Source of the DNA: CAYOZN01 sp964408455
Lineage (GTDB): Bacteria > Planctomycetota > Phycisphaerae > UBA1845 > UTPLA1
Direction of reading: 5' to 3'
Assembly (NCBI GenBank): GCA_964408455.1
Contig: CAYOZN010000026.1
Coordinates: 29,331 to 93,330, forward strand
Length of the DNA stretch: 64,000 nt
Position 1 is the stretch's first letter, and each line of letters begins with the position of its first letter. The position numbers and the translations under genes are program-made. Shown here piece after piece: positions 26,472-34,987 of the stretch. A model generated the notes under the pieces. The model saw only the letters and a program-made list of their open reading frames with translations. It was not told the origin of the DNA and searched no databases.

Positions 26472-28211
26472 ATGGCGCTGAAGCGCGGCATTGGCGTCTC
26501 TTCCGGCGTGGTCATCGGCGATGCGCTGGTCCTTGAGACCGAAGAAACGCGCGTGCCGCGCCGCGCGGTCCCGCCGGATCGGGTTCGGCACGAGATAGAG
26601 CTGGTCGATCGCGCGTTCGTGCTGGCCCGGGAAGAGATTGCGCAGGAGCGCGAGGCGTTCGCGGCCCGCGCCGGCACCGAGCTTGCCGACATCTTCGGCT
26701 TTCACGAGCGCTGGCTGGCCGATCCGAAGCCGCGCAAGGAAATCACCTCTCTTATCGAGACGAAGTTCTACAGCGGCGCCTACGCCGTCAGCATCTTCAT
26801 GCGCCGGTATCGCCGGCGCTTCCAGGAGATGGGCAGCCCGTTCCTCCAGGAGCGCGCCAAGGACATTCAGGATATTGAACGGCGTCTGCTTCACCACGTC
26901 GGGGCCGAGGCACGCACCGAACTGGCCGCACTCGACCAGCCCGTGGTCATCGTCGCGCACGATCTGACGCCCTCGCAACTGGTCGCGCTCGACAGGACGC
27001 GGCGGCTGCTGGGCTTTGCCACCGATGCCGGCGGTACCACCAGCCACACGGCCATCATCGCGGCCGGTTTGGGCATTCCGGCCGTCGTCGGCCTGGGCGA
27101 TATCACGTCGCACGTGTCGAGCGGCGACGTGCTGGTCATCGACGGCCTCCATGGCGTCGTGGTCATCAATCCCGATGCCAGCCAGAAAAAGAGCTATGCC
27201 GCCGAGGCCAGCCATCTGCGCGAGCTGCGTGCCACGCTCGAAGAACTGCGCGACCTGAAGGCGGAGACGAAGGACGGCACCACGATCGCTTTGCTGGGCA
27301 ACATCGAATTCCCGATCGAGATCAAGGGCTGCCTCGACTGCGGCGCGGAAGGCATCGGCCTGTTCCGGTCCGAGTATCTGTTCCTCCAGTCCGATCATCC
27401 GCCGACGGAAGAGGAACAATTCACCGCGTATCGGGAAGCGGCCCAGGCCCTTGGCGATCGCCCGCTCGTCATCCGCACCATGGACCTGGGCGGCGACAAG
27501 GTCCACCACGGCGGCGGCTGGGAGGCGGAGAAGAACCCTTTCCTCGGCCTGCGGTCGATCCGCTACAGTCTTCAGAACCTGGCCATGTTTCGCGCGCAGC
27601 TTCGCGCCATCGTCCGCGCCAGCGCGCACGGCAACGTGCGGGTGATGTTCCCGCTGATCTCGCGGATCATGGAGCTGCGGCAGGCCAAGTTCGTGCTCAA
27701 TCTCGTCATCGAGGAACTCGAGGAGGAGGGCTACGAATTCGGCAGCAACATTCCCGTTGGTGTCATGGTAGAGACACCCGCGGCGGCCGTGACCGCGCGC
27801 GAGCTGGCCCGGGAATGTTCCTTCATGAGCATCGGCACCAACGATTTGATCCAGTACACCCTGGCCGTCGATCGCACCAACGAGCGCGTGGCCCAGCTCT
27901 ACACGCCGGCCGATCCCTCGATCATCCGTCTCATTCGTCGCGTGATTCTCGATGGCCGCCATTACGGCTGCGACGTGAGCCTGTGCGGAGAAATGGCGGG
28001 CGATCCCCTCTTCACTATCCTATTGGTAGGACTGGGTTTACGTACACTCTCGATGGCGTCCGGAAACATTCCGCGGACAAAAAAGATCATCCGCAGCATC
28101 ACGCTGGCCGACGCAGAACGGGTAAAACGCCGGGTACTCTCCTTTGAAACTGAACGCGAGGTGCTAAACTATCTCCGTGATGAGACCCGCAGGGTCTGGG
28201 GCGAGATCTGA
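26472..28211 (+). CDS. ptsI: PTS enzyme I (phosphoenolpyruvate-protein phosphotransferase)
   Basis: A 579-residue enzyme I, transferring phosphate from phosphoenolpyruvate to HPr. The active-site histidine is His192 in DAGGTTSHTAIIA. The C-terminal PEP-binding domain shows GIGLFRSEYLFL, VIRTMDLGGDK, NIPVGVMVETPAAA, SIGTNDLIQYTLAVDR and the catalytic cysteine region DVSLCGEMAGDP. There is no N-terminal GAF domain, so it is PtsI-like rather than PtsP-like. ATG 26472 follows GGAGGG. Its stop overlaps the ATG of the next gene (TGATG). Confidence 0.95.
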   Translation: MALKRGIGVSSGVVIGDALVLETEETRVPRRAVPPDRVRHEIELVDRAFVLAREEIAQEREAFAARAGTELADIFGFHERWLADPKPRKEITSLIETKFYSGAYAVSIFMRRYRRRFQEMGSPFLQERAKDIQDIERRLLHHVGAEARTELAALDQPVVIVAHDLTPSQLVALDRTRRLLGFATDAGGTTSHTAIIAAGLGIPAVVGLGDITSHVSSGDVLVIDGLHGVVVINPDASQKKSYAAEASHLRELRATLEELRDLKAETKDGTTIALLGNIEFPIEIKGCLDCGAEGIGLFRSEYLFLQSDHPPTEEEQFTAYREAAQALGDRPLVIRTMDLGGDKVHHGGGWEAEKNPFLGLRSIRYSLQNLAMFRAQLRAIVRASAHGNVRVMFPLISRIMELRQAKFVLNLVIEELEEEGYEFGSNIPVGVMVETPAAAVTARELARECSFMSIGTNDLIQYTLAVDRTNERVAQLYTPADPSIIRLIRRVILDGRHYGCDVSLCGEMAGDPLFTILLVGLGLRTLSMASGNIPRTKKIIRSITLADAERVKRRVLSFETEREVLNYLRDETRRVWGEI

Positions 28212-29089
28212 TGATCGCCCCCCATCTGCCCCCCGCAGCCGACACCAGGGAAACCGGCGCAAGCGCGGGGACGACTGACGAAAACGCACTTCCAGGCTCT
28301 CCATCAGCGTCGCCTGTCGCGTGCATTTCCGCCGCTCGTCCCGGTTTGCCGGGCAGGGCGAAGGATCCATACCCGGTCGATGCCGCTGAGGATGCGGCGC
28401 AACCGATCGGAGTCAACGTATTTCAGGATAGCATCAAGAAAGGGATTTCGGGCGACTTGCGCATTCGGACGGCGATCCGTTACGCGATCGAAGGTGACCT
28501 GAGGTTCATATCCCATCAGGATTCCCTGCGACTGTTCAAACGAGCGCTGGCCCGGGCGGACCTTCCGGTTCGGTATACCCAGGGCTTCAATCCACGCCCG
28601 CGAATGACGATCGCGCTGCCTCGCCCGGTGGGCGTGGCATCAGACGACGAACTCCTCATCATCGAACTGGATGCGGATGTCGAGCCCGACGAGATCGCGG
28701 CTCGCATCTCGTCGCAGATGCCCGTGGGCATGCGACTCGTGTCCGTGCGGCGGCTGGCCGAAAAGGACCGGCAACTGCCCTGTGAAGTCGAGTATCGTCT
28801 TCCGCTGGACGCGATGAGTGTCGCGGACATGACATTGACAGCGAACCGGCTGATGAACGCCTCCGAATGTCTCGTCAGCCGGCCGGACGCCAAAGGCGGC
28901 GCCCCGCGGACACTGAATATCCGGCCGTTCATTCTGTCGGCCGCCGTCCGCGAGCAGGCGCTGGTGTGGGTGCAGTCGGTTTCCAGTGAGGGAACCGCGC
29001 GCGTCGGGGAAGTGCTCGAAGCGCTGGGACTGCCTGCCCGCGAACTGCTCCACCGCGTCGTCCGCAGCCGGACCGTCTGTCGCGAATAG
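28211..29089 (+). CDS. TIGR03936/DUF2344 family protein
   Basis: A 292-residue protein matching the DUF2344 (TIGR03936) family, usually found fused to, or beside, a radical SAM protein and next to RNase E/G genes. Diagnostic parts are RYAIEGDLRFISHQDSLRL, RADLPVRYTQGFNPRPRMTI and the C-terminal ALGLPARELLHRVVRSRT. The first 80 or so residues are low-complexity, so translation might start further in, but I see no better start than ATG 28211, coupled to ptsI. No radical SAM gene is adjacent. Role unknown; tRNA or RNA modification is a common guess. Confidence 0.82.
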   Translation: MIAPHLPPAADTRETGASAGTTDENALPGSPSASPVACISAARPGLPGRAKDPYPVDAAEDAAQPIGVNVFQDSIKKGISGDLRIRTAIRYAIEGDLRFISHQDSLRLFKRALARADLPVRYTQGFNPRPRMTIALPRPVGVASDDELLIIELDADVEPDEIAARISSQMPVGMRLVSVRRLAEKDRQLPCEVEYRLPLDAMSVADMTLTANRLMNASECLVSRPDAKGGAPRTLNIRPFILSAAVREQALVWVQSVSSEGTARVGEVLEALGLPARELLHRVVRSRTVCRE

Positions 29090-29133
29090 CGCCCGCCACT
29101 TCGCCCGAATCCCGCAACAACGAAAGGACACAC

Positions 29134-31929
29134 GTGGCCAAGACAAGAAAGCGCGCGCCGGCGAGCCGGCGCGCCGAAGGCGAAGAGGCCGACTCTTCCG
29201 AAAAGCGCGCCGCTCAGCCGGCGCGCAGCAAAGACTCACAGGCCGCCGCGCCGCGCCGCCGGCGCGGCCCGCGCAATCGAAAGACCGACAAACCGGCGGA
29301 AGCGGCCGCGGCGCCCCGGGCCGAATCGCCGCCCAAGGCACCGGTCGTTCAGGCTCCCGTCAAAAGCGAAGCGCCGCAGTTGAGATTTGTCCCGGCCCCT
29401 CCCGCGCCGGCCGGCTCCGACACCGATTTTGGCGCAGGCATTTTCGACGACGAACCGGCGAGCCATGTTGCCGCGCCTGCCGCGCCTCAGCGGCCCGCCG
29501 AGACGGAAGACCGCCCGGACGTGTTCGACACGGGCACGCGCGCGGCGCCCGCGTCGTTCGAGCCGGATGTCTTCGACGCCGGCACGGCCGAGGCGCCGGC
29601 TTCCGACCGCGGCGGTGCCGTGCCGGCGGCCTCCGGCGACGTCGCGGAGTCAATCGATCACGAGAACGAATTGCTCGCCCGGCGCGAGAAGGCGGCCGCG
29701 GCGCGCAAGGATCGCCGAAGTCGCAAGAGCCGCAAGCAGCGCCTCGAGGAAGAGGCCGAGGTGATCGCGGCTCTCAAGCGCGAACGCGAGCGGATGGCAA
29801 TGATGCGCGATCCCGAGCTGGCCGCGCCCGAGTTGGCATCATCTTCCGCGGCAGTGTCGGATGCCGCGGCCGAGCATTTCGAGGAAGTCGTATCGGAGGT
29901 GTTCGATCCGGCCCAGGACGCGCGGACCGAGCGCGCGACGGACGAGGGGGTTGAGAATTTCGCCGGCGACGAAGATGCCGACGATGGGTCCGAGGCCGCC
30001 GTGGCCGAGGCACCCTCCGATGAACCGCAGGAGCGCCGCGGGCGGCGACGCCGCCGTCGACGGCGTCCCGGGGCGCCGCCGGAGATTGCCCCGGCGCCGG
30101 AGGCTGACGAAGACAGCGTCCCGACCGAGGACGACCTGGAAGAATCGCCGGTCGCGTTTGACGTGGACGGCGAGTTTGAGGAGGTCATGGTCGAGGACGC
30201 CGAGTCCGCGGAGGACGAGGCGCCGCGGCCGGTGTCGGGCGAACGGCAGGAGATGCTGATCAACGTCGCCGACGCCGAGGAGTGCCGCATCGCCATCATG
30301 CGGGCCGGCCGGCTCGACGAGCTGTACATCGAGCGCGCCAGCGCTTCGTCAAACGTCGGAAACATCTACAAAGGTCGCGTGACCAACGTGGAGCCGTCGA
30401 TCCAGGCGGCATTTGTTGACTTCGGCCTGCCGACGCACGGCTTTCTGCACATCAGCGATCTGCACCCGCAGTACTTCCCCGATTCCCGGGGAGAGCCCGA
30501 GCAGGTCGGCAAGAAGACGCCGCGGCGACATCGCCCGCCGATTCAGAACTGCCTGCGCCGCGGGCAGGAGGTCATCGTCCAGGTCATCAAGGAAGGCATC
30601 GGCACCAAGGGGCCGACGCTGTCGACCTACATTTCCATTCCCGGCCGCTTTCTGGTGATGATGCCGGGGATGGACCAGCTCGGCGTGTCGCGCAAGATCG
30701 ACGACGACGAAAAGCGCCGGAAGATGCGCGACATCCTGGCCCAGCTCTCGCTGCCCAAGAACATGGGCTTCATCGTCCGCACCGCGGGGGTCGACCGGCC
30801 GAAGCGCGATCTCCAGCGCGACTTGAATTACCTCTCGCGCCTCTGGAAGAAGGTCGCCGTGCGCATCAAGAAGGAGCCGGCGCCGGCCGCCATCTACAAG
30901 GAGTCTGACCTCGTCATCCGTACGATTCGCGACGTGTTCGACTCCAACCTCCAGCGCATCATCGTCGACAGCCCGGCCGTTGCGGGGCGCGTGCGGGAGT
31001 TTCTCGCGATCGCCAGCCCGCGGACCCACGACGTCGTGGAGGTGTACGAGGGGCGCGAGCCGCTGTTCTACAAGTATGGCATCGAGGCCGAGATCGAGCG
31101 GCTGCACAGCAAGTACGTGCCACTTCCCTGCGGCGGATCGCTGGTGATTGAATCGACCGAGGCCATGGTGGCCATCGACGTCAACTCGGGGCGCTTCCGC
31201 GTTCACGACGATGCCGAGGAGACGGCCTTCCGCGTCAATCTCGAGGCCGTGGATGAGATCGCCCGCCAGCTCCGGCTGCGCGATCTGGGCGGCCTGATCG
31301 TCTGCGACCTGATCGACATGACGGCCGATCGCCACCGGCGCGTCGTCGCCCGCACCCTCAACGACGCGTTGAAGAAGCACAAGGAGCGGGCCAAGGTGCT
31401 GCCCATTTCGCGCTTCGGCCTGCTGGAAATGACGCGTCAGCGCCAGGGACCGTCGCTCTTCAAAAGTCTCTTTCGCGAATGCCCGAGGTGTTCGGGCAGC
31501 GGCCGCGTCAAGGCGCCGGAGTCGGTCGCCCTCGATCTCATGCGGCAGATTCGCATCGCCAGCCATCAGGAGGGCGTCGCCCGCATCGACGTGCGGGCCT
31601 CGACGCCGGTCGCCAACGACCTGCTCAATCGCAAGCGGATTCAACTGGCCGATATTGAGCGTGCCGCCGCCCAGACCATCTGCATTAATGGTGTGGACGA
31701 CTTTCTGGTCGATCAGTTTGAAATGACGTGTTCTGATCGGCGGGGCCGCGATGTGTATACCGCGCGCTCCGGCATGCGTCACGTCGAGCACGGCCCGGCG
31801 CCGTTGGCGCCCCCCAACCGGATGCCCCAGGGATCGCCGCGACCGAACGGCTCCGCCCCGCATGGGCAACCGCGTCGCCACGGCGAAGGCAGGGGTCGGC
31901 GGCGCGGAGGACGCAGGCGAAGGCGCTGA
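29134..31929 (+). CDS. rne: Ribonuclease E/G family endoribonuclease
   Basis: A 931-residue RNase E/G-type enzyme that cleaves single-stranded RNA in mRNA decay and rRNA maturation. GTG 29134 follows AAAGGA. The first 370 residues are an acidic and basic low-complexity region. Then comes the S1 domain (GNIYKGRVTNVEPSIQAAFV) and the catalytic domain with metal ligands VAIDVNSGRFR and LIVCDLIDM. The zinc link is CPRCSGSG. The tail is Arg-rich. The long N-terminal extension, rather than a C-terminal scaffold, differs from enterobacterial RNase E. Naming it rne rather than rng is uncertain. It follows the TIGR03936 gene, a common neighbour. Confidence 0.92.
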   Translation: MAKTRKRAPASRRAEGEEADSSEKRAAQPARSKDSQAAAPRRRRGPRNRKTDKPAEAAAAPRAESPPKAPVVQAPVKSEAPQLRFVPAPPAPAGSDTDFGAGIFDDEPASHVAAPAAPQRPAETEDRPDVFDTGTRAAPASFEPDVFDAGTAEAPASDRGGAVPAASGDVAESIDHENELLARREKAAAARKDRRSRKSRKQRLEEEAEVIAALKRERERMAMMRDPELAAPELASSSAAVSDAAAEHFEEVVSEVFDPAQDARTERATDEGVENFAGDEDADDGSEAAVAEAPSDEPQERRGRRRRRRRRPGAPPEIAPAPEADEDSVPTEDDLEESPVAFDVDGEFEEVMVEDAESAEDEAPRPVSGERQEMLINVADAEECRIAIMRAGRLDELYIERASASSNVGNIYKGRVTNVEPSIQAAFVDFGLPTHGFLHISDLHPQYFPDSRGEPEQVGKKTPRRHRPPIQNCLRRGQEVIVQVIKEGIGTKGPTLSTYISIPGRFLVMMPGMDQLGVSRKIDDDEKRRKMRDILAQLSLPKNMGFIVRTAGVDRPKRDLQRDLNYLSRLWKKVAVRIKKEPAPAAIYKESDLVIRTIRDVFDSNLQRIIVDSPAVAGRVREFLAIASPRTHDVVEVYEGREPLFYKYGIEAEIERLHSKYVPLPCGGSLVIESTEAMVAIDVNSGRFRVHDDAEETAFRVNLEAVDEIARQLRLRDLGGLIVCDLIDMTADRHRRVVARTLNDALKKHKERAKVLPISRFGLLEMTRQRQGPSLFKSLFRECPRCSGSGRVKAPESVALDLMRQIRIASHQEGVARIDVRASTPVANDLLNRKRIQLADIERAAAQTICINGVDDFLVDQFEMTCSDRRGRDVYTARSGMRHVEHGPAPLAPPNRMPQGSPRPNGSAPHGQPRRHGEGRGRRRGGRRRRR

Positions 31930-32017
31930 TTTCTGCGACGGGTCCGCCGGGCGTCCGGCACCGGGAGCCCGGCGCGGCCGCGCGCGGCGCGCAAGGTCAG
32001 ACGGATTCACAGGAGCA

Positions 32018-32476
32018 ATGGCGTTGATGCCGACGATTTTTCGCTCTTTTCCGCTCAGGTGTTCAGCCCTGGTCGCCGTGGCGTGGGTTGCCGCTGCGGG
32101 ATGCAGCGGTCCGATCCGGCTGCTCGATCCCGGGGCCGGCGAGCGCATGGCCGCCAATCAGAATAAGCCGCTGCTCTTTTACTTCCGGGCCTGGGATTCT
32201 ACCCAGCACCGGAACATGATCACGTCGGTCTTCAATCATGCCGCCGTCCGAACCCAGTTGCGCGACGTCATCGCCGTCGAGCTGGAGTTTGCCTGGAGCG
32301 AGCCCTATCGGTCGCGCTATGGCGTGCAGCAGGCGCAGGTCTGCGTCATGTGCAGGCCCGACGGCACCAAGGTCGGCTCCAACAAGTACGTCAATCCCGT
32401 GCCCACACCCGAATCGTTCGCCGAGTGGATCGGACAAACCAAGATCATCGCGATGCCCGCGGCCGACGCGCAATAG
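32018..32476 (+). CDS. Lipoprotein, possibly thioredoxin-like
   Basis: A 152-residue predicted lipoprotein with lipobox VAAAGC. The mature region (KPLLFYFRAWDSTQHRNMI, then RDVIAVELEFAW and QAQVCVMCRPDG) has the strand-helix-strand order of a thioredoxin fold. It lacks the usual CxxC after the first strand, so redox activity is doubtful; the CVMC further on is in another place. AGGAG lies near 32011. ATG 32018 is 2 bases from it and ATG 32027 is 11, so the exact start is unclear. It follows rne by 88 bases. Role unknown. Confidence 0.65.
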   Translation: MALMPTIFRSFPLRCSALVAVAWVAAAGCSGPIRLLDPGAGERMAANQNKPLLFYFRAWDSTQHRNMITSVFNHAAVRTQLRDVIAVELEFAWSEPYRSRYGVQQAQVCVMCRPDGTKVGSNKYVNPVPTPESFAEWIGQTKIIAMPAADAQ

Positions 32477-32690
32477 CACGCGCCGTCCGCCGCCGCAATG
32501 ACGTCGCACGCGGTGGGCGCCCGCTTGCCCCCGGAGAATTGGGCGATGGGCCGCACGCCATGCCGGCCTTCCGACGCTGCGGCGCAATCCTCTTGCGAAA
32601 GGCCCCGTTTTGCCCTAATCCGGTTCGTATTGATCCGCTTTGCCGACCGCCCTTCGCGGCGAAGTGGCGAGCCCGCAGGAACCGGTAAAC

Positions 32691-34445
32691 ATGGGCGATC
32701 GCGCCTCCATCATCCGACACGACGTACCCGCCGCTCTCACGGTGGCGCTGGTCGCCATTCCGCAGTGCATGGGATTTGCTGCCCTGGCGGGACTTCCGCC
32801 GGTAGCGGGCCTTTATGCGGCAGTGGTCATGGGCCTGGTGAACGGCCTGGTCACCAGTTCGACGAAGTCAATCATCGGCCCGGCGATCACGACGAGTTCC
32901 ATGGTGTATGGCGTGCTGGCCAGTGTGGCGAGGGACGATTCCTCACGATGGACGGAGATTGCCGCGCTTCTGGCGGTGCTGGTCGGCGGCATGACGCTGG
33001 TGCTTGCAGCGCTGCGGGCCGCGGAGTTGGTTCGGTTCGTGTCGCGGTCGGTGCTGGTGGGGCTGACGGTCGGTGTCGGCGTGCTGATCTTCGGCGCCCA
33101 GCTTGCGCCTTTCCTGGGGATCCCGATGGAGCGCGAGCCGACGCTGGGGGTCCTGTTGTATCGCACGCTGCTTCGAGCGGGAGAAACGTCACGTCCCGAC
33201 GTGGTGATGGGCCTTGCAACCATTGGAATGGTGTTGTTGGGCTCGCGTGTGGGGCGGCGGTTTCCGGCGGCATTCTGTGCCATCGTCGCGGGCGGAGTTG
33301 CAACGTGGCTGCTGTCGGGAACCGGCGCAGGGGCCGGGCTGGCGATCATCGATCCGGTGCCGCGCGAACTTACGACGCTGCCATGGCCGCGGTACGACGG
33401 ACCATTCGTGACCGACCTGGTTTTCGGGGCGGCGGCGATCACGGTGGTGGGAATTATCCAGACGCTGGCGCTATCCAAGGCCTTCGCTGCGCGGAGCGGT
33501 GTACGAGTGAATGCCCGGCGCGAGTTGATCGCACTCGGGACATCGAACATCGCCGCCGGATTCTGCGGCGGCTTTCCGGGAGCGGAGAGCATTTCGCGAT
33601 CGGCGATCAACGACATGGCCGGTGCGCGGTCGCGATGGTCTGGCGTCATAAGTGCCGTCGTCATGGCAGTGGTCGTGCTGGCGGCGGCACCTTTGTCGCA
33701 GTACATCACGAAGTCGGCGATCGCGGGGCTGATGATGGCGACGGCGTGGAGCGTCGTGGATTGGCGCGAGGTGCGCATCATTCTGACGAGCCCCGGGCAG
33801 GACCGGCTGGTGCTTCTTACCACGATCGTGTGCCTGCTGGTGCTGCCGATCCACTGGGCAGTCCTGATCGGCCTGGCGGCCTCGGTGGCGCTGTTTCTGC
33901 GGCGGGCCAGCCGGCTGCACCTGGTGGAGATGGTGGCGGGGGAGCGGGCGGCATTCTACGAGCAGCCGATCGACGAGCGGACCGGCGCCAGCGCCATCAC
34001 CATGCTCCAGGTGGAGGGGCCGCTGTTCTTCGCCCATGCCGACGAAGTCGGCGAGACGCTGGCAGCCGTGTTCTCGCGACGGCCGACGGTGACGATTTTG
34101 CGGATGCGGCGCACGCAGCAGATCGACTTCTCCGTGGTGACGGAGATTGACCGGGCGGTGCGGGCCTACGAGGCGGCGGGCGGGCGCTTCATCGTGTGCG
34201 GGCTGTCGCCGCGGATGCGACTGGAGCTGCTGGCCAGCCCGCTGGGCCGGACGATCGGGGCGAATTACATGCTGCCGACCACGCGCAAAGTGTTTGGCTC
34301 GGCGCACGCGGCGATCGGACTGGCGAAGGAGATCGTGGCGCGCCAGGGCGCGGCCGCGGCGGGGGAGCGGCCGCTGCTGCGGCGGGCGGAACGCGCGCGG
34401 GGGGACGAGGCGAGTTTGGAGGGGGCGTGGGCGTATGAGATTTGA
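32691..34445 (+). CDS. SulP family anion transporter with STAS domain
   Basis: A 584-residue inner-membrane transporter, probably for sulphate, bicarbonate or another small anion. The N-terminal SulP motifs are clear: DVPAALTVALVAIPQCMGFA, GLPPVAGLYAAVV and TSSTKSIIGPAITTSS. About 10-12 membrane helices cover residues 15-430. The C-terminal STAS domain (about 455-565) includes RMRRTQQIDFSVVTEIDRA. ATG 32691 begins the family-type N-terminus. The final codons overlap a short repeat (GAGATTTGAAAGCTGAGACT) whose TGA is the stop. The substrate cannot be read from the sequence. Confidence 0.9.
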   Translation: MGDRASIIRHDVPAALTVALVAIPQCMGFAALAGLPPVAGLYAAVVMGLVNGLVTSSTKSIIGPAITTSSMVYGVLASVARDDSSRWTEIAALLAVLVGGMTLVLAALRAAELVRFVSRSVLVGLTVGVGVLIFGAQLAPFLGIPMEREPTLGVLLYRTLLRAGETSRPDVVMGLATIGMVLLGSRVGRRFPAAFCAIVAGGVATWLLSGTGAGAGLAIIDPVPRELTTLPWPRYDGPFVTDLVFGAAAITVVGIIQTLALSKAFAARSGVRVNARRELIALGTSNIAAGFCGGFPGAESISRSAINDMAGARSRWSGVISAVVMAVVVLAAAPLSQYITKSAIAGLMMATAWSVVDWREVRIILTSPGQDRLVLLTTIVCLLVLPIHWAVLIGLAASVALFLRRASRLHLVEMVAGERAAFYEQPIDERTGASAITMLQVEGPLFFAHADEVGETLAAVFSRRPTVTILRMRRTQQIDFSVVTEIDRAVRAYEAAGGRFIVCGLSPRMRLELLASPLGRTIGANYMLPTTRKVFGSAHAAIGLAKEIVARQGAAAAGERPLLRRAERARGDEASLEGAWAYEI

Positions 34446-34550
34446 AAGCTGAGACTTGAACCTCTGAGCGCAGTGCTTGCCCAGTCCTCGCCTACCTCGA
34501 ACCGCGCAATCTCGAAACGCGAAAGCCGAATAACGGCCCAACCTGCGCGC

Positions 34551-34922
34551 CTACGGTGTTGTGGCCGGCTGAGCAGGCTGTGGCGCCGGCGCGGGCTGAA
34601 TGAACCGATTGACCAGGGAATGCTGGCCGGTTGCGCCGAGGTATGCCCCGATGGCGCCGTTCACCACCGTCAGAGCAAGGCCGATGATGCTGAGGACAAT
34701 TCCTGCGACGGCCGTTTTCCTTCTGTGCTCTCGGTTGGACTGAATTCCCAGCACCAGGCCGGTGATGGCGACGGCGATCCCCACGAGCGGACACAGCCAC
34801 ATCACGACGCTGCAGATGCCCAGAATCAGGGAGGCGGTCGCCTTTCCCTGTCCCGGCGGTTGCGTCGGCATTGACGCATATTGAACTGGGGACGGTGGCA
34901 GCTGATCGGGGAACTGTTCCAT
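34551..34922 (-). CDS. DUF4190-like small membrane protein
   Basis: A 123-residue protein. ATG 34922 follows GGAGAG. The N-terminus is Pro/Gln-rich. Two membrane helices follow (ATASLILGICSVVMWLCPLV and KTAVAGIVLSIIGLALTVVN) separated by GIAVAITGLVLGIQSNREHR, which matches the DUF4190 pattern of a Gly-rich hairpin with an NR..R loop. The C-terminus is Pro/Ala-rich. The function of this family is unknown. It is convergent with the SulP gene. Confidence 0.7.
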   Translation of the reverse strand: MEQFPDQLPPSPVQYASMPTQPPGQGKATASLILGICSVVMWLCPLVGIAVAITGLVLGIQSNREHRRKTAVAGIVLSIIGLALTVVNGAIGAYLGATGQHSLVNRFIQPAPAPQPAQPATTP

Positions 34923-34987
34923 GAATCTCTCTCCGGTTTCGCCCATTTGCACGTAAGTTGCGGGCGGCCTGTGCCAACTTATTGCAG

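Noticed and set aside
25541..28211. A sugar-transporting PTS
   Set aside because: No EIIB or EIIC domain is encoded in or near the cluster.
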